NCBI RefSeq assembly: GCF_900108055.1
Contig: NZ_FNWJ01000001.1
Coordinates: 930,001-994,000, forward strand
DNA: 64,000 nt
Direction: 5' to 3'
Origin: Thermoleophilum album
Lineage (GTDB): Bacteria; Actinomycetota; Thermoleophilia; Solirubrobacterales; Thermoleophilaceae
Shown here in pieces: positions 57,087-64,000 of this stretch. Position numbers and translations under genes: made by a program. Position 1 is the stretch's first letter. The number at the start of each line of letters is the position of its first letter. Below the pieces are notes generated by a model. That model was not told where the DNA came from, did not search any database, and was given only the letters and a program-made list of their open reading frames with translations.

Positions 57087-57479
57087 GTGGCGTTGGGAGC
57101 TGACGAGCTGAAAGCGGCGCGGGAACGCCTCGAGCAGCGACTTGCGCAGGTAGAGCAGATGTTGGCTTCGGTCGCTCGGCGCGAGGAGAGCACCGAGTTT
57201 GCGCACGTCGACAACCACCCGAGCGATCTCGCCACCGACCTGCACGATCGGGAGCTCGATGAGACGACCGTGCTGCTGCTCCGCGACGAGCGCGACCGCA
57301 TCCGCGCAGCGCTACGGGCGATCGAGCACGGCACCTACGGGATCTGCATCGACTGCCATCGTGAGATCCCGCGTGAGCGCTTGCAAGCAGCGCCCGACGC
57401 GTTGCGCTGTCTCAGCTGTCAACGCAAGCGCGAGGCCTATCTCCGCCAGCACATCCACCCCGACGGCGGTCGCGGCTGA
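57087..57479 (+). CDS. DksA/TraR-family zinc-finger protein
   Basis: 130 residues. A coiled-coil N-terminus (ADELKAARERLEQRLAQVEQ) and NHPSDLATDLHDRELDE are followed by the four-Cys finger GICIDCHREIPRERLQAAP and CLSCQRKRE. Proteins of this type may bind RNA polymerase's secondary channel, but the DksA tip residues are not conserved enough to be sure. GGAGG lies nine bases before the GTG. It is convergent with the glutaredoxin gene, the two sharing a small hairpin at their stops. Confidence 0.86.
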   Translation: MALGADELKAARERLEQRLAQVEQMLASVARREESTEFAHVDNHPSDLATDLHDRELDETTVLLLRDERDRIRAALRAIEHGTYGICIDCHREIPRERLQAAPDALRCLSCQRKREAYLRQHIHPDGGRG

Positions 57480-57491
57480 GCACGGGCTCAG
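57476..57491. terminator. Small hairpin at convergent stop codons
   Basis: CTGAGC and GCTCAG flank ACGG. The stem includes the TGA stop of the DksA-like gene and the complement of the glutaredoxin stop. Without a T-run it is only a possible bidirectional terminator. Confidence 0.35.
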
Positions 57492-57943
57492 TCGCGCAGG
57501 CGGTTCTCGAGCTCGATCGGCGGCGCGTTCGGGGGCGCGCTAGCGGGAGCGTCAGAAGGTGCCTCGCCGGCGGCGGACTGGGCGTCGCCGGCTGCCTGCG
57601 CCGCGACGCCGAGGAGCTCTTGGAGCTCGCCGCTCTCGTACATCTCGGTGACGATGTCGCAACCACCGACCAGTTCGCCGTCGATGAAGAGCTGGGGAAT
57701 CGTCGGCCACCCGGAGAGCGCCGAGAGTTCCTGCCGGATCCGTGGGTCGGGGAGGATGTCGAGCGCCGCGTAACGCACGCCGAGCTCGTTGAGGATCGCG
57801 GCGACGCGCGCCGAGAACCCGCACGCCGGGCGATCGGGTGTGCCCTTCATGAAAAGCATCACGCGGTTTTCGCGGATCGCGCGCTCGATGAATTCGCGGA
57901 TCTGCTGACGCGTCAAGTCGTCATTAGGCGCCTCTGCGCTCAT
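57488..57943 (-). CDS. grxD: Monothiol glutaredoxin, Grx4/CGFS type
   Basis: 151 residues. The CGFS active site is C41-S44 (RPACGFSARVAA), preceded by VMLFMKGTPD and followed by LPDPRIRQELSALSGWPTIP and QLFIDGELVGGCD, the glutathione-binding segments. CGFS proteins carry [2Fe-2S] clusters together with BolA. About 40 C-terminal residues (Ala/Pro-rich) exceed the normal 105-110. Its start overlaps the BolA stop, so the two are made together. Confidence 0.94.
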   Translation of the reverse strand: MSAEAPNDDLTRQQIREFIERAIRENRVMLFMKGTPDRPACGFSARVAAILNELGVRYAALDILPDPRIRQELSALSGWPTIPQLFIDGELVGGCDIVTEMYESGELQELLGVAAQAAGDAQSAAGEAPSDAPASAPPNAPPIELENRLRD

Positions 57944-58182
57944 CTGTTCTCCTCCTCCGGGGCGAGTGTTCGTAGCGAGAGAGCGTGGATCGGCCCCCCG
58001 ATCTCGCCATCGAAGATTCCGTACACCAGCCGATGGCGTTCGATCCGCGAAAGGCCGGAGAAACGATCCGACACGATCTCGCAGCGGAAGTGGTCGCCGC
58101 CGCCGGTCAGATCCTCGACCCGGACGACGGCCCCTGGGAGGGCCCGCTCGATCCTCTGCTTGATCTCATCGGCTGAGGGCAT
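57940..58182 (-). CDS. bolA: BolA family protein
   Basis: 80 residues. The BolA sequence GDHFRCEIVSDRFSGLSRIE followed by RHRLVYGIFDGEIGGPIHAL holds the His likely to share an iron-sulfur cluster with the CGFS glutaredoxin. This pair matures or moves Fe-S clusters. TATCGT lies eight bases before the ATG. It diverges from erpA across only 35 bp. Confidence 0.93.
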   Translation of the reverse strand: MPSADEIKQRIERALPGAVVRVEDLTGGGDHFRCEIVSDRFSGLSRIERHRLVYGIFDGEIGGPIHALSLRTLAPEEENR

Positions 58183-58190
58183 CGCGATCG

Positions 58191-58209
58191 ACGATAGCGG
58201 CCCTACAAT
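58191..58209. promoter_or_regulatory. Divergent -10 elements of bolA and erpA
   Basis: TATCGT (58191-58196, minus) is eight bases before the bolA ATG and TACAAT (58204-58209, plus) eight bases before the erpA ATG. Only seven bp separate them, and no ribosome-binding sites are seen. Confidence 0.55.
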
Positions 58210-58217
58210 CGAGACCG

Positions 58218-58577
58218 ATGGTCACGCTCACTGAGTTCGCAGCGCAGAAGGTACGTGAGTTCATGGCCGCCCAGGGGGCCAGCGAGCAAGAGGTCGGCCT
58301 GCGGGTCGGCGTCCGCGGGGGCGGCTGCTCCGGCTTCCAGTACGCGCTGGCGCTCGACGAGCAACGCGAAGGCGACCACGTATTCGAGTCTCAGGGCATC
58401 CGCGTGTTCGTCGACTCGGCGAGCCTGCGCTACGTCGACGGTTCGACCGTCGATTACACCGAGAACTTCATGGGTGCCGGCTTTCAGGTCGAGAACCCGA
58501 ACGTGGTTGCCTCCTGCGGTTGCGGCTCGTCGTTCCGGATCGCTGACGAGGAGCCGTCCTGCGGGGCGGCGGTTTGA
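58218..58577 (+). CDS. erpA: Iron-sulfur cluster insertion protein, ErpA/A-type
   Basis: 119 residues. A-type carrier with the three conserved Cys: C37 (GGGCSGFQYALAL), C100 and C102 (VASCGCGSSF). It accepts an Fe-S cluster and delivers it to target proteins. The family sequence DYTENFMGAGFQVENPN is complete, with 13 extra C-terminal residues. TACAAT precedes the ATG by eight bases. It lies opposite the Grx/BolA pair, giving a three-gene Fe-S trafficking set. Confidence 0.94.
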   Translation: MVTLTEFAAQKVREFMAAQGASEQEVGLRVGVRGGGCSGFQYALALDEQREGDHVFESQGIRVFVDSASLRYVDGSTVDYTENFMGAGFQVENPNVVASCGCGSSFRIADEEPSCGAAV

Positions 58578-58669
58578 CGCCTCCACGCAGCTGCTAACGA
58601 CCCACCGTTCGATGAGCCATTCGGCGCTTGCGGCGCGAGTGGCGCAATCCGTGACTTCTACGTCTCGAC

Positions 58670-58675
58670 TACATT
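58670..58675 (+). promoter_or_regulatory. -10 element of the FAH-family gene, apparently leaderless
   Basis: TACATT ends seven bases before the GTG at 58683, with no ribosome-binding site. Confidence 0.43.
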
Positions 58676-58682
58676 GCCGCGC

Positions 58683-59531
58683 GTGCGGCTCGTGATGTTC
58701 ACGGACGGCGACGGCGCGGCACGCCCCGGAGTACTTGTCGAGGGGGTTGTGCACGAGCTCGATTCGCCACTGCTCGATGCCGGCCTGGAACCTTCTCTGG
58801 ACGCCTTGCTGCGTGCGGGCGGTCTCGGTGCGGTTGAGCCCGGTGAGCCCGTCGCCGAGCTTGACCAGGTGTCGCTTCTGCCCCCGCTGCGCAAGCCCGA
58901 GAAGATCGTCTGCATCGGTCTCAACTACCGCTCGCACGCCGAGGAGCAGGGTGCAGAGCCGCCGCAGCAACCGACCTTCTTCGCGAAGTTCCGGAATGCC
59001 CTCGCCGCACCCGGCGCGACCGTCCCGCTGCCGCGTGCCAGTCGAAAGGTCGACTACGAGGCGGAGGTTGCCTTCGTCGTCGCCGACCGCTGCAAGGACG
59101 TTCCGGAGAGCGAGGCGCTCGACCACGTCGCCGGCTACCTCCTGTTCAACGACCTCTCGGCACGCGATCTCCAGTTCGCGACACCTCAGTGGATGCCGGG
59201 CAAGGTGTTCGATGGCTCGGCGCCGATCGGGCCGGCGCTCGTGACACCCGACGAGGCAGGTCCTCACGACGCGATCGATCTCGAGCTGCTGCTCAACGGT
59301 GAGCGCATGCAGCAGGCCACGACGGCCGATCTCGTCCATTCGGTGCCGGCGCTCCTCAGCTACCTCTCGACTCTGATGACGCTTGAAGCGGGCGATATCG
59401 TCGCCACCGGGACGCCGGCGGGCGTCGGTAGCTTGCGGCGTCCGCGGGTCTGGCTGAAACCGGGCGACGAAGTGATCGTTCGTTCGCGGGTACTTGGCGA
59501 GCTCGTGACGCGCATCGGCGAACCGCGCTGA
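58683..59531 (+). CDS. Fumarylacetoacetate hydrolase family protein
   Basis: 282 residues from the GTG at 58683 (a TTG three codons upstream is possible). FAH-fold hydrolase or decarboxylase on diketo acids. The metal site is EAEVAFVVADRCKDVPESEA (Glu) and YEAE before it, with LLFNDLSARDLQFATPQWMP and KVFDGSAPIGPALV following. IVCIGLNYRSHAEEQG and ALLSYLSTLMTLEAGDIVAT complete the pattern. Substrate unknown; fumarylpyruvate- or acylpyruvate-type is likely. Confidence 0.92.
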   Translation: MRLVMFTDGDGAARPGVLVEGVVHELDSPLLDAGLEPSLDALLRAGGLGAVEPGEPVAELDQVSLLPPLRKPEKIVCIGLNYRSHAEEQGAEPPQQPTFFAKFRNALAAPGATVPLPRASRKVDYEAEVAFVVADRCKDVPESEALDHVAGYLLFNDLSARDLQFATPQWMPGKVFDGSAPIGPALVTPDEAGPHDAIDLELLLNGERMQQATTADLVHSVPALLSYLSTLMTLEAGDIVATGTPAGVGSLRRPRVWLKPGDEVIVRSRVLGELVTRIGEPR

Positions 59532-59630
59532 CGGCGAACATCGCGCGCGGCCCAGCAGGGCGCGTACGTGGCGGTCTGTTCGTTTCGCAGCGGGCCAACA
59601 CCCGCTCGGCGAACGCGCTGTCCCGAGACT

Positions 59631-59636
59631 TAACTT
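59631..59636 (+). promoter_or_regulatory. -10-like element before the RDD gene
   Basis: TAACTT lies immediately before an ATG at 59637. A transcript starting seven bases on would use the ATG at 59664, which has AGGA four bases before it. Confidence 0.35.
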
Positions 59637-59663
59637 ATGCGGTCTGCTGCCGATCAGGACCGC

Positions 59664-60926
59664 ATGGAGATTCGTTCGGGGCTGCTCGAGTACGGCGGTC
59701 GCAATACCGACGTGGCGCGAGTGGTGGCGGCCCTTATCGATGGCGTCGTGTGCGCGGCGATCTACCTGGTCGTCGCCGCCCTCGTCGGCGGTGGTGTCGA
59801 GGCCGCCGCGCTGGCGACAGCCTGGGCGCTCTTCTACTTCTTCGCCTGCGAGTCGCTGTCCGGGCAGACGCTTGGCAAGCGCCTGATGAAGCTGCGCGTG
59901 TTCCGGGTCGACGGATCGTTGCCCGGAATGCGCGAGGCCGCGATCAGGAACGTGTTGCGTCTGGTTGACGGGCTCTTCCTGTACGCCGTCGGCGCGATCG
60001 CGATGCTGCGCAGCGGTGCGCGCCGGCAGCGCATCGGCGATCTGCTCGCCGAGACCTTGGTGCTCCCGCAAGATGCCGAACCGAAGGCGGCGGAGCCGCG
60101 GCCGGAAGACGGTTGGGTTAGCGTCGTCGAGCAGCCGACTGCGTCGCGGCCTTTCGAGGTCGGTGGGCCGGCCGAGGAAGCGAACGCGCCCGAGGCCAGC
60201 GTGCCCGACGAAGCAAGCGCACCCGCAGCGAACGTGCCTGAGGCGAGCGCGCCCGAGGCCAGCGTGCCCGCAGCGAACGTGCCCGAGGCCGAGGCGACCA
60301 CCGAGGAACCGACGGTACCGCTCGCGTCATCCGTCCCGGTGGCGCCCGCTGACCGCCCCGCGCCCATCGATTCCCCTGCTGCGGCCGATTCCCCTGCCCC
60401 CGCCACCCCCACCGAGACAGTGGCGGAGCCTGTCGCGGAAGAGGCCTCACCGATCGGGGCTGCGCCAGTCGAGCCGCTCGAACAAACCGCGCAAGTCGAG
60501 CCGCCCGAGCCCCTCGATGAACCGCAGCAGGAGGGTCCTTCCGAGCAGGGCGAGCAGCCCGCGCCGGCGCAGCACACAGAACACGCGGAGGAGCCGGCGC
60601 AGGTTACGCAGGTGGAGTACGCCGAAGAGTCGGCGCAGGTTGCGCAGGCGGAGCCCGCCGAAGAGCCGGCGCATTCCGAACACGCCGAGCACGCCGAAGA
60701 AACGGCGCACTCGGCGTCGGCGGAGAGCGCCCAGTCGCCGACGGCCGAAGCGACCGAGGCGACCACGTCGGCTGATGACGCAGGCATCAAGGTGCGTCAA
60801 ACGGAGGTTGTCTCGTCGCCGATCGAGCTCCTAATGGGGGACTGGCAAGACCGCGACACAACCCTCACGCAGAGTGAAGAGGAGCGCTCGGCATCGGCGG
60901 GCCGCGACCGGCAGTCCGCGTCCTGA
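59664..60926 (+). CDS. RDD-domain membrane protein with a long acidic repetitive tail
   Basis: 420 residues from the ATG at 59664. RDD domain in the first 140 residues: VARVVAALIDGVVCAAIYLV and LVAALVGGGVEAAALATAW are membrane segments, and GQTLGKRLMKLRVF carries the Arg-Asp pattern. RDD proteins are linked to salt and ion stress; the exact role here is unknown. The following 270 residues are Glu/Ala/Pro-rich, with repeats of PEASVPA and AEEPAQ types. An ATG at 59637 is also in frame. Confidence 0.82.
   Translation: MEIRSGLLEYGGRNTDVARVVAALIDGVVCAAIYLVVAALVGGGVEAAALATAWALFYFFACESLSGQTLGKRLMKLRVFRVDGSLPGMREAAIRNVLRLVDGLFLYAVGAIAMLRSGARRQRIGDLLAETLVLPQDAEPKAAEPRPEDGWVSVVEQPTASRPFEVGGPAEEANAPEASVPDEASAPAANVPEASAPEASVPAANVPEAEATTEEPTVPLASSVPVAPADRPAPIDSPAAADSPAPATPTETVAEPVAEEASPIGAAPVEPLEQTAQVEPPEPLDEPQQEGPSEQGEQPAPAQHTEHAEEPAQVTQVEYAEESAQVAQAEPAEEPAHSEHAEHAEETAHSASAESAQSPTAEATEATTSADDAGIKVRQTEVVSSPIELLMGDWQDRDTTLTQSEEERSASAGRDRQSAS
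60184..60300 (+). repeat. Imperfect coding repeats in the RDD protein tail
   Basis: Units encoding PEASVP/APAANVPEAS recur; a 22-base piece beginning GCGCCCGAGGCCAGCGTG is identical at 60186-60207 and 60249-60270. A second set (AEEPAQV/AEESAQV, about 60580-60710) follows. Confidence 0.7.
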
Positions 60927-60983
60927 CCGTCGGCCGCTCGTGGCGTAAGCCCCCCGTGACGCACGGCGCGTTGAGGGCGCGGT

Positions 60984-60989
60984 TAGGCT
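60984..60989 (+). promoter_or_regulatory. -10 element of the FprA gene, apparently leaderless
   Basis: TAGGCT ends seven bases before the GTG at 60997; the same hexamer precedes the SDR gene at 40437. Confidence 0.43.
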
Positions 60990-60996
60990 CGCTTTC

Positions 60997-62520
60997 GTGT
61001 CCGCGCACCACAGCGGAGAAGACGTCTTACGGGTAGCCGTAGTCGGGGCGGGTCCCGCCGGTTTCTACGTCGCCGGTGCCCTGCTGCGCCACGAACGGCA
61101 CCGCTTCGCGGTCGATCTGTTCGAGCGCCTGCCGACGCCCTGGGGGCTCGTTCGCGCCGGTGTCGCTCCCGATCACCAGAACATCAAGGCAGTGGCACGC
61201 GCCTTCGACCGCATCGCGCGATTGCCCGGCTTTCGCTTCGTGGGAAACGTCGAATTGGGTACCGACGTCGAGCTTGCCGCGCTGCGCCGGGTATACGACG
61301 CAGTGGTAATAGCGATCGGGGCCGCAGTCGACCGCCGGCTCGGGATTCCCGGCGAAGAACTCACCGGGAGTCACGGCGCCGGGGAGTTCGTGGGCTGGTA
61401 CAACGCGCACCCCGATTACGCCCACCTGGACTTCGACCTGAGCCACGAGCGTGCTGTCGTGATCGGCAACGGAAACGTCGCCGCCGACGTCGCTCGGATC
61501 CTCCTCACGCCTGCCGAACGCCTTGCAACAACCGACATATCCGATCGCGCGCTTGCGCGGCTGCGTGAGAGCGCGGTTCGGGAGGTCGTGATCGTCGGCC
61601 GTCGTGGCCCTGCCGAGGCTGCGTTCACCAACCCCGAACTGCGGGAACTGGGCTCAATACCTGACTGCGCGGTCGTCGTCGCCCGCGAGGAGCTTGAGCT
61701 CGAGGAGCCGTCGCGCCTGGCACTCGAGCAGTCGGCCGACGCGACGCGTCGCCGCAACCTCGCGACCTTGCGCGAGTTTGCGGAGCGTGGCGAGGCCAGC
61801 GAGCAGCGACGACTGCGCTTGCTGTTTCGTCGCTCGCCAGTACGTCTGCTCGGCGCCGATCGTGTCGAAGCGATCGAACTGGAACGCAACGAGCTAGTAG
61901 CGGTAAGTGACGGCCGAGTCCTCGCGCGCCCAACGGGTCATCGCGAGCGCTTGGCTTGCGGGCTCGTGCTGCGGGCGATTGGCTATCGCACGCTGCCAAT
62001 CGACGGACTGCCCTTCGACGCCAAGCGGGGCGTCGTACCCAACCTGCAGGGACGGGTCGTCGACCCCGCCAGTGACGGCCAGCCGGTGCCCGGGCTGTAC
62101 GTGGCTGGTTGGGCCAAGCGCGGTCCTAGCGGCGTGATCGGGACTAACAAGCAAGATGCCCAGGAAACGGTCTCGGCGCTTCTAGAAGACCTCGAAGCCG
62201 GTGTCTTGCCGCGCGCCGCGCGCCTTAGCCGTGACCCGCTGGAGCTGCTATCGCTCGCCGGTGGCGCGATCGTCGACTACGCAGGGTGGTTACGGATCGA
62301 CGCCGTCGAACGCGAGCGCGGGCAGTCTGCCGGGCGACCACGCGTCAAGCTAGCGACCCGCGACGAGCTGCTCCGACACGCCCTCGGCGGCGTAAACGAC
62401 CATCCGGTTGGCGATCGCGACGACCGTCTCTTCCGTGACCGCATCGAGCGCGTCCGGATCAAGCCAGCGCTCAAGCCGCGTAGCTCGCTCGGCAACACCG
62501 GCACGCGCGACCAACGCTAG
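60997..62520 (+). CDS. fprA: Ferredoxin/adrenodoxin-type NADPH reductase (FprA family)
   Basis: 507 residues. Adrenodoxin-reductase-like flavoenzyme that passes electrons from NADPH to ferredoxin. FAD site RVAVVGAGPAGFYVAGALLR, then FERLPTPWGLVRAGVAPDHQ, and NADPH site VVIGNGNVAADVARILL with VVIVGRRGPAEAAFTNPELR; the C-terminus has GWAKRGPSGVIGTNKQDAQE. The core ends near residue 460. About 45 further residues are in excess of the family and run antisense through the end of the convergent MerR gene. Confidence 0.94.
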   Translation: MSAHHSGEDVLRVAVVGAGPAGFYVAGALLRHERHRFAVDLFERLPTPWGLVRAGVAPDHQNIKAVARAFDRIARLPGFRFVGNVELGTDVELAALRRVYDAVVIAIGAAVDRRLGIPGEELTGSHGAGEFVGWYNAHPDYAHLDFDLSHERAVVIGNGNVAADVARILLTPAERLATTDISDRALARLRESAVREVVIVGRRGPAEAAFTNPELRELGSIPDCAVVVAREELELEEPSRLALEQSADATRRRNLATLREFAERGEASEQRRLRLLFRRSPVRLLGADRVEAIELERNELVAVSDGRVLARPTGHRERLACGLVLRAIGYRTLPIDGLPFDAKRGVVPNLQGRVVDPASDGQPVPGLYVAGWAKRGPSGVIGTNKQDAQETVSALLEDLEAGVLPRAARLSRDPLELLSLAGGAIVDYAGWLRIDAVERERGQSAGRPRVKLATRDELLRHALGGVNDHPVGDRDDRLFRDRIERVRIKPALKPRSSLGNTGTRDQR

Positions 62521-63219
62521 GCAGCTGCGGGCGGCAGCCAGCACCGGCTGCGGCTGAGTCGTCCACAACGCCTCGAAACGACGCTGATGGTCGGCTACCG
62601 CCGCCGGTGACGCGGCCAGCTCGCGCGCGCAGAAGGCGAGCGAGAAGGGCGGCGAGACGGCGACTATCACCCACTCGCGAGACGCCGGCTCGGTCTCCGG
62701 CAGCGGCACTTCGAGCAGGCGATTGGCGTGCGGTCGAGCGAAATCGGCGAAAACCACGCAGGCGTCGACGACGCCCGCGAGATCGTGCCACCGCGCACGC
62801 GACGCAACGAAGAAACTGCGGCGCTGGAAGAGTCCGAAGAGCACTCCGCCGCGCATCCGGAGCGCGCACTCGTCCTCGATCGCCCTGCTCAACGCGACCA
62901 TCGTGCGCTTGCGGCAAGTCAACGGCGTGAGCCCGCGGCCTGCGCGCACCAGCGCCTCATGAGGCGTCTCTGCTGCTGCCCGCTGGCCGGTCGCCCGGAC
63001 CCGAGCGATCGCCGCCTCGAGGGCGAGGCCCTGCTCGCGCATCGCCAGCACCCGTCGCACCTGTTCGACCGCAGTGGGCGGGTAGCGGCGCCTTCCGGAC
63101 GCTGCGCGAACGGCCTCTGGAAATCCGTATCGACGCTCCCAGGTGCGGATCGTGGCTTGAGGTAGCCCGCAGGCTGCTGCCAGCTCGCCGATCGAGAGCG
63201 TTCCTTCCTGCGTGCTCAC
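62350..63219 (-). CDS. MerR-family regulator with a DICT sensory domain
   Basis: 289 residues from the GTG at 63219 (a TTG at 63243 is possible). The MerR helix-turn-helix is LSIGELAAACGLPQATIRTW followed by ERRYGFPEAVRAASGRRRYP. A DICT domain follows (about 90-230, TMVALSRAIEDECALRMRGG and ARWHDLAGVVDACVVFADFA), a sensory module seen with cyclic-di-GMP and light-response proteins. It diverges from an ECF sigma gene and probably controls it. Its last 171 bases overlap the fprA end on the other strand. Confidence 0.84.
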   Translation of the reverse strand: MSTQEGTLSIGELAAACGLPQATIRTWERRYGFPEAVRAASGRRRYPPTAVEQVRRVLAMREQGLALEAAIARVRATGQRAAAETPHEALVRAGRGLTPLTCRKRTMVALSRAIEDECALRMRGGVLFGLFQRRSFFVASRARWHDLAGVVDACVVFADFARPHANRLLEVPLPETEPASREWVIVAVSPPFSLAFCARELAASPAAVADHQRRFEALWTTQPQPVLAAARSCLALVARAGVAERATRLERWLDPDALDAVTEETVVAIANRMVVYAAEGVSEQLVAGR

Positions 63220-63280
63220 AGCGACAAGCCTCGCAGGGGCCAAGCAAGCAAGCGTCGCGCCCCTGCGGCGCGATCACCAG

Positions 63281-63309
63281 TTGTCTTAGTCATACTGAAT
63301 CAGTAAAGT
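63281..63309 (+). promoter_or_regulatory. Promoter of the ECF sigma gene with an internal palindrome
   Basis: TTGTCT (63281-63286) and TAAAGT (63304-63309) are 17 bp apart. ACTGA-A-TCAGT (63294-63304) is a palindrome within the spacer, where MerR-family regulators bind. The ATG at 63315 follows five bases later, so the mRNA is probably leaderless. Confidence 0.6.
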
Positions 63310-63314
63310 TGGTC

Positions 63315-63947
63315 ATGATGAACAACCTGAAGAAGCTCGACGAGCACCGCGAAACACCTGCCGACCTGCTGAGCCCGGAAGTGTTCGAGCGGGCGTTCCG
63401 TGACTGCGCCCCGCTGGCTCGGGCGGCAGCGCTGAGGGTCCTCGGCGACGTCGACGCAGCGGAGGACGTTGTGCAGGAGGTCTTCCTCGGTCTCTGGCAC
63501 CGGCCCGAGCGTTTCGATCCGCGGCGAGCGTCACTGGAGACTTACGTAACGATGGTCGCGCGCTGTCGGGCGCTCGACCGAATCCGCTCGCGCTCTGCCG
63601 CCAGCGGCGCTGTTCAGCGGCTCGCCGAGCAGGAGATAGCGATGCAGGTTACGGAGGGTCCTGACGAGGTGGCGCTGGCACGTGAAGAGGCGAGGTCAGC
63701 GGTGCGGGCGCTTGCGGCTGTGCCCGAGGAGCAGAGGCGCGCGGTCGCCTTGCGTCTGATCGCAGGGATGAGCACCAACGAGGTCGCTCGCCGCGAACGC
63801 TCGCCGGCGGGAACCGTCAAGAGCCGCGTCCGACTCGGCCTACCGAAGGCGCGCGCCGAGCTGGAGCGGGCATGGGGTGAACCGGTAGCGCGCCGATCCG
63901 CACAGCGAGGGGGCCAGCGAGAGCACGGTCTCAAGCGGGCCGCTTGA
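63315..63947 (+). CDS. ECF RNA polymerase sigma factor
   Basis: 210 residues from the ATG at 63315 (TTG at 63309 and ATG at 63318 are in frame). Region 2: AAALRVLGDVDAAEDVVQEV followed by FLGLWHRPERFDPRRASLET. Region 4: VPEEQRRAVALRLIAGMSTN and EVARRERSPAGTVKSRVRLG. No zinc-finger anti-sigma gene is seen before the window ends. It faces the MerR-DICT gene, an arrangement resembling LitR/LitS-type light-response pairs, but that link is inference only. Confidence 0.9.
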   Translation: MMNNLKKLDEHRETPADLLSPEVFERAFRDCAPLARAAALRVLGDVDAAEDVVQEVFLGLWHRPERFDPRRASLETYVTMVARCRALDRIRSRSAASGAVQRLAEQEIAMQVTEGPDEVALAREEARSAVRALAAVPEEQRRAVALRLIAGMSTNEVARRERSPAGTVKSRVRLGLPKARAELERAWGEPVARRSAQRGGQREHGLKRAA

Positions 63948-64000
63948 TGGGTTTCGAGCCACGCAATCAGGGTCTCGGCACGACTCGCGGGGCCAAGGGG

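Noticed and set aside
59834-60790. 318-codon open frame on the minus strand opposite the RDD protein gene
   Set aside because: It is a Ser/Ala/Gly-rich antisense reading of the repetitive acidic tail, with no family sequence; the plus strand has the RDD domain.

Overview
The window is high-GC DNA with dense, short-spaced genes, frequent GTG/TTG starts and many four-base start/stop overlaps. The gene content (Zn-ribbon S4, FprA-type ferredoxin reductase, DUF3618 and Holin-X membrane proteins, R2lox oxidase, type III CoA-transferase and BKACE catabolism) points to an actinobacterium. A deep-branching class such as Thermoleophilia is my inference from gene mix only; no rRNA is present to confirm it.

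Layout. 1-5.8 kb is the end of the ribosomal-protein superoperon (secY end, adk, map, rpmJ, rpsM, rpsK, rpsD, rpoA, rplQ, truA) followed by surE and ligA; infA is absent from its usual place. 8.8-16.5 kb holds a divergent DacB-type peptidase and patatin pair, a PLP aminotransferase, a membrane protein, a fadD gene cut by an amber codon just before its conserved C-terminal lysine motif, and a Nif3 protein. 16.7-20.9 kb has an ECF sigma factor fused to a zinc finger, membrane helix and Gly-rich tail, a 30-bp tandem repeat, tRNA-Pro(CGG), a sugar-dehydrogenase-like lipoprotein and a Nudix protein. 20.9-25.6 kb has an aldehyde/alcohol dehydrogenase/epimerase operon, a second Nudix protein and rubredoxin.

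25.6-34.0 kb is the biotin locus (bioA, bioD, bioF, bioB), split by a sulfide/persulfide module: an SQR-like flavoprotein, a persulfide-dioxygenase-rhodanese fusion, an ArsR regulator with BigR/SqrR-like cysteines and a TauE/SafE exporter. 34.1-41.3 kb has an enoyl-CoA hydratase, an R2lox oxidase facing a TetR regulator across a palindrome, a 70-residue biotinyl carrier, glpK, an acyltransferase, a metallo-hydrolase and an SDR. 41.3-50.1 kb is a coherent acyl-CoA catabolic locus: SDR, two acyl-CoA dehydrogenases of the LCAD/IVD type, enoyl-CoA hydratase, acyl-CoA carboxylase beta subunit, BKACE enzyme, type III CoA-transferase and a MerR regulator. 50.1-57 kb has a polysaccharide deacetylase lipoprotein, a nitrilase-family amidase, a DUF2804 protein facing a TetR regulator, a four-gene membrane cassette, an AI-2E transporter and DegV. 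57.1-64 kb has a DksA-like protein, an Fe-S trafficking set (Grx4, BolA, ErpA), a FAH-family hydrolase, an RDD protein with an acidic repetitive tail, FprA, and a MerR-DICT/ECF-sigma pair.

A recurring feature is a TANNNT hexamer 5-9 nt before an ATG/GTG start with no Shine-Dalgarno sequence, seen at about fifteen genes, which suggests common leaderless transcription. No phage, transposase, CRISPR array or rRNA was seen, and no gene-free stretch exceeds about 210 bp.
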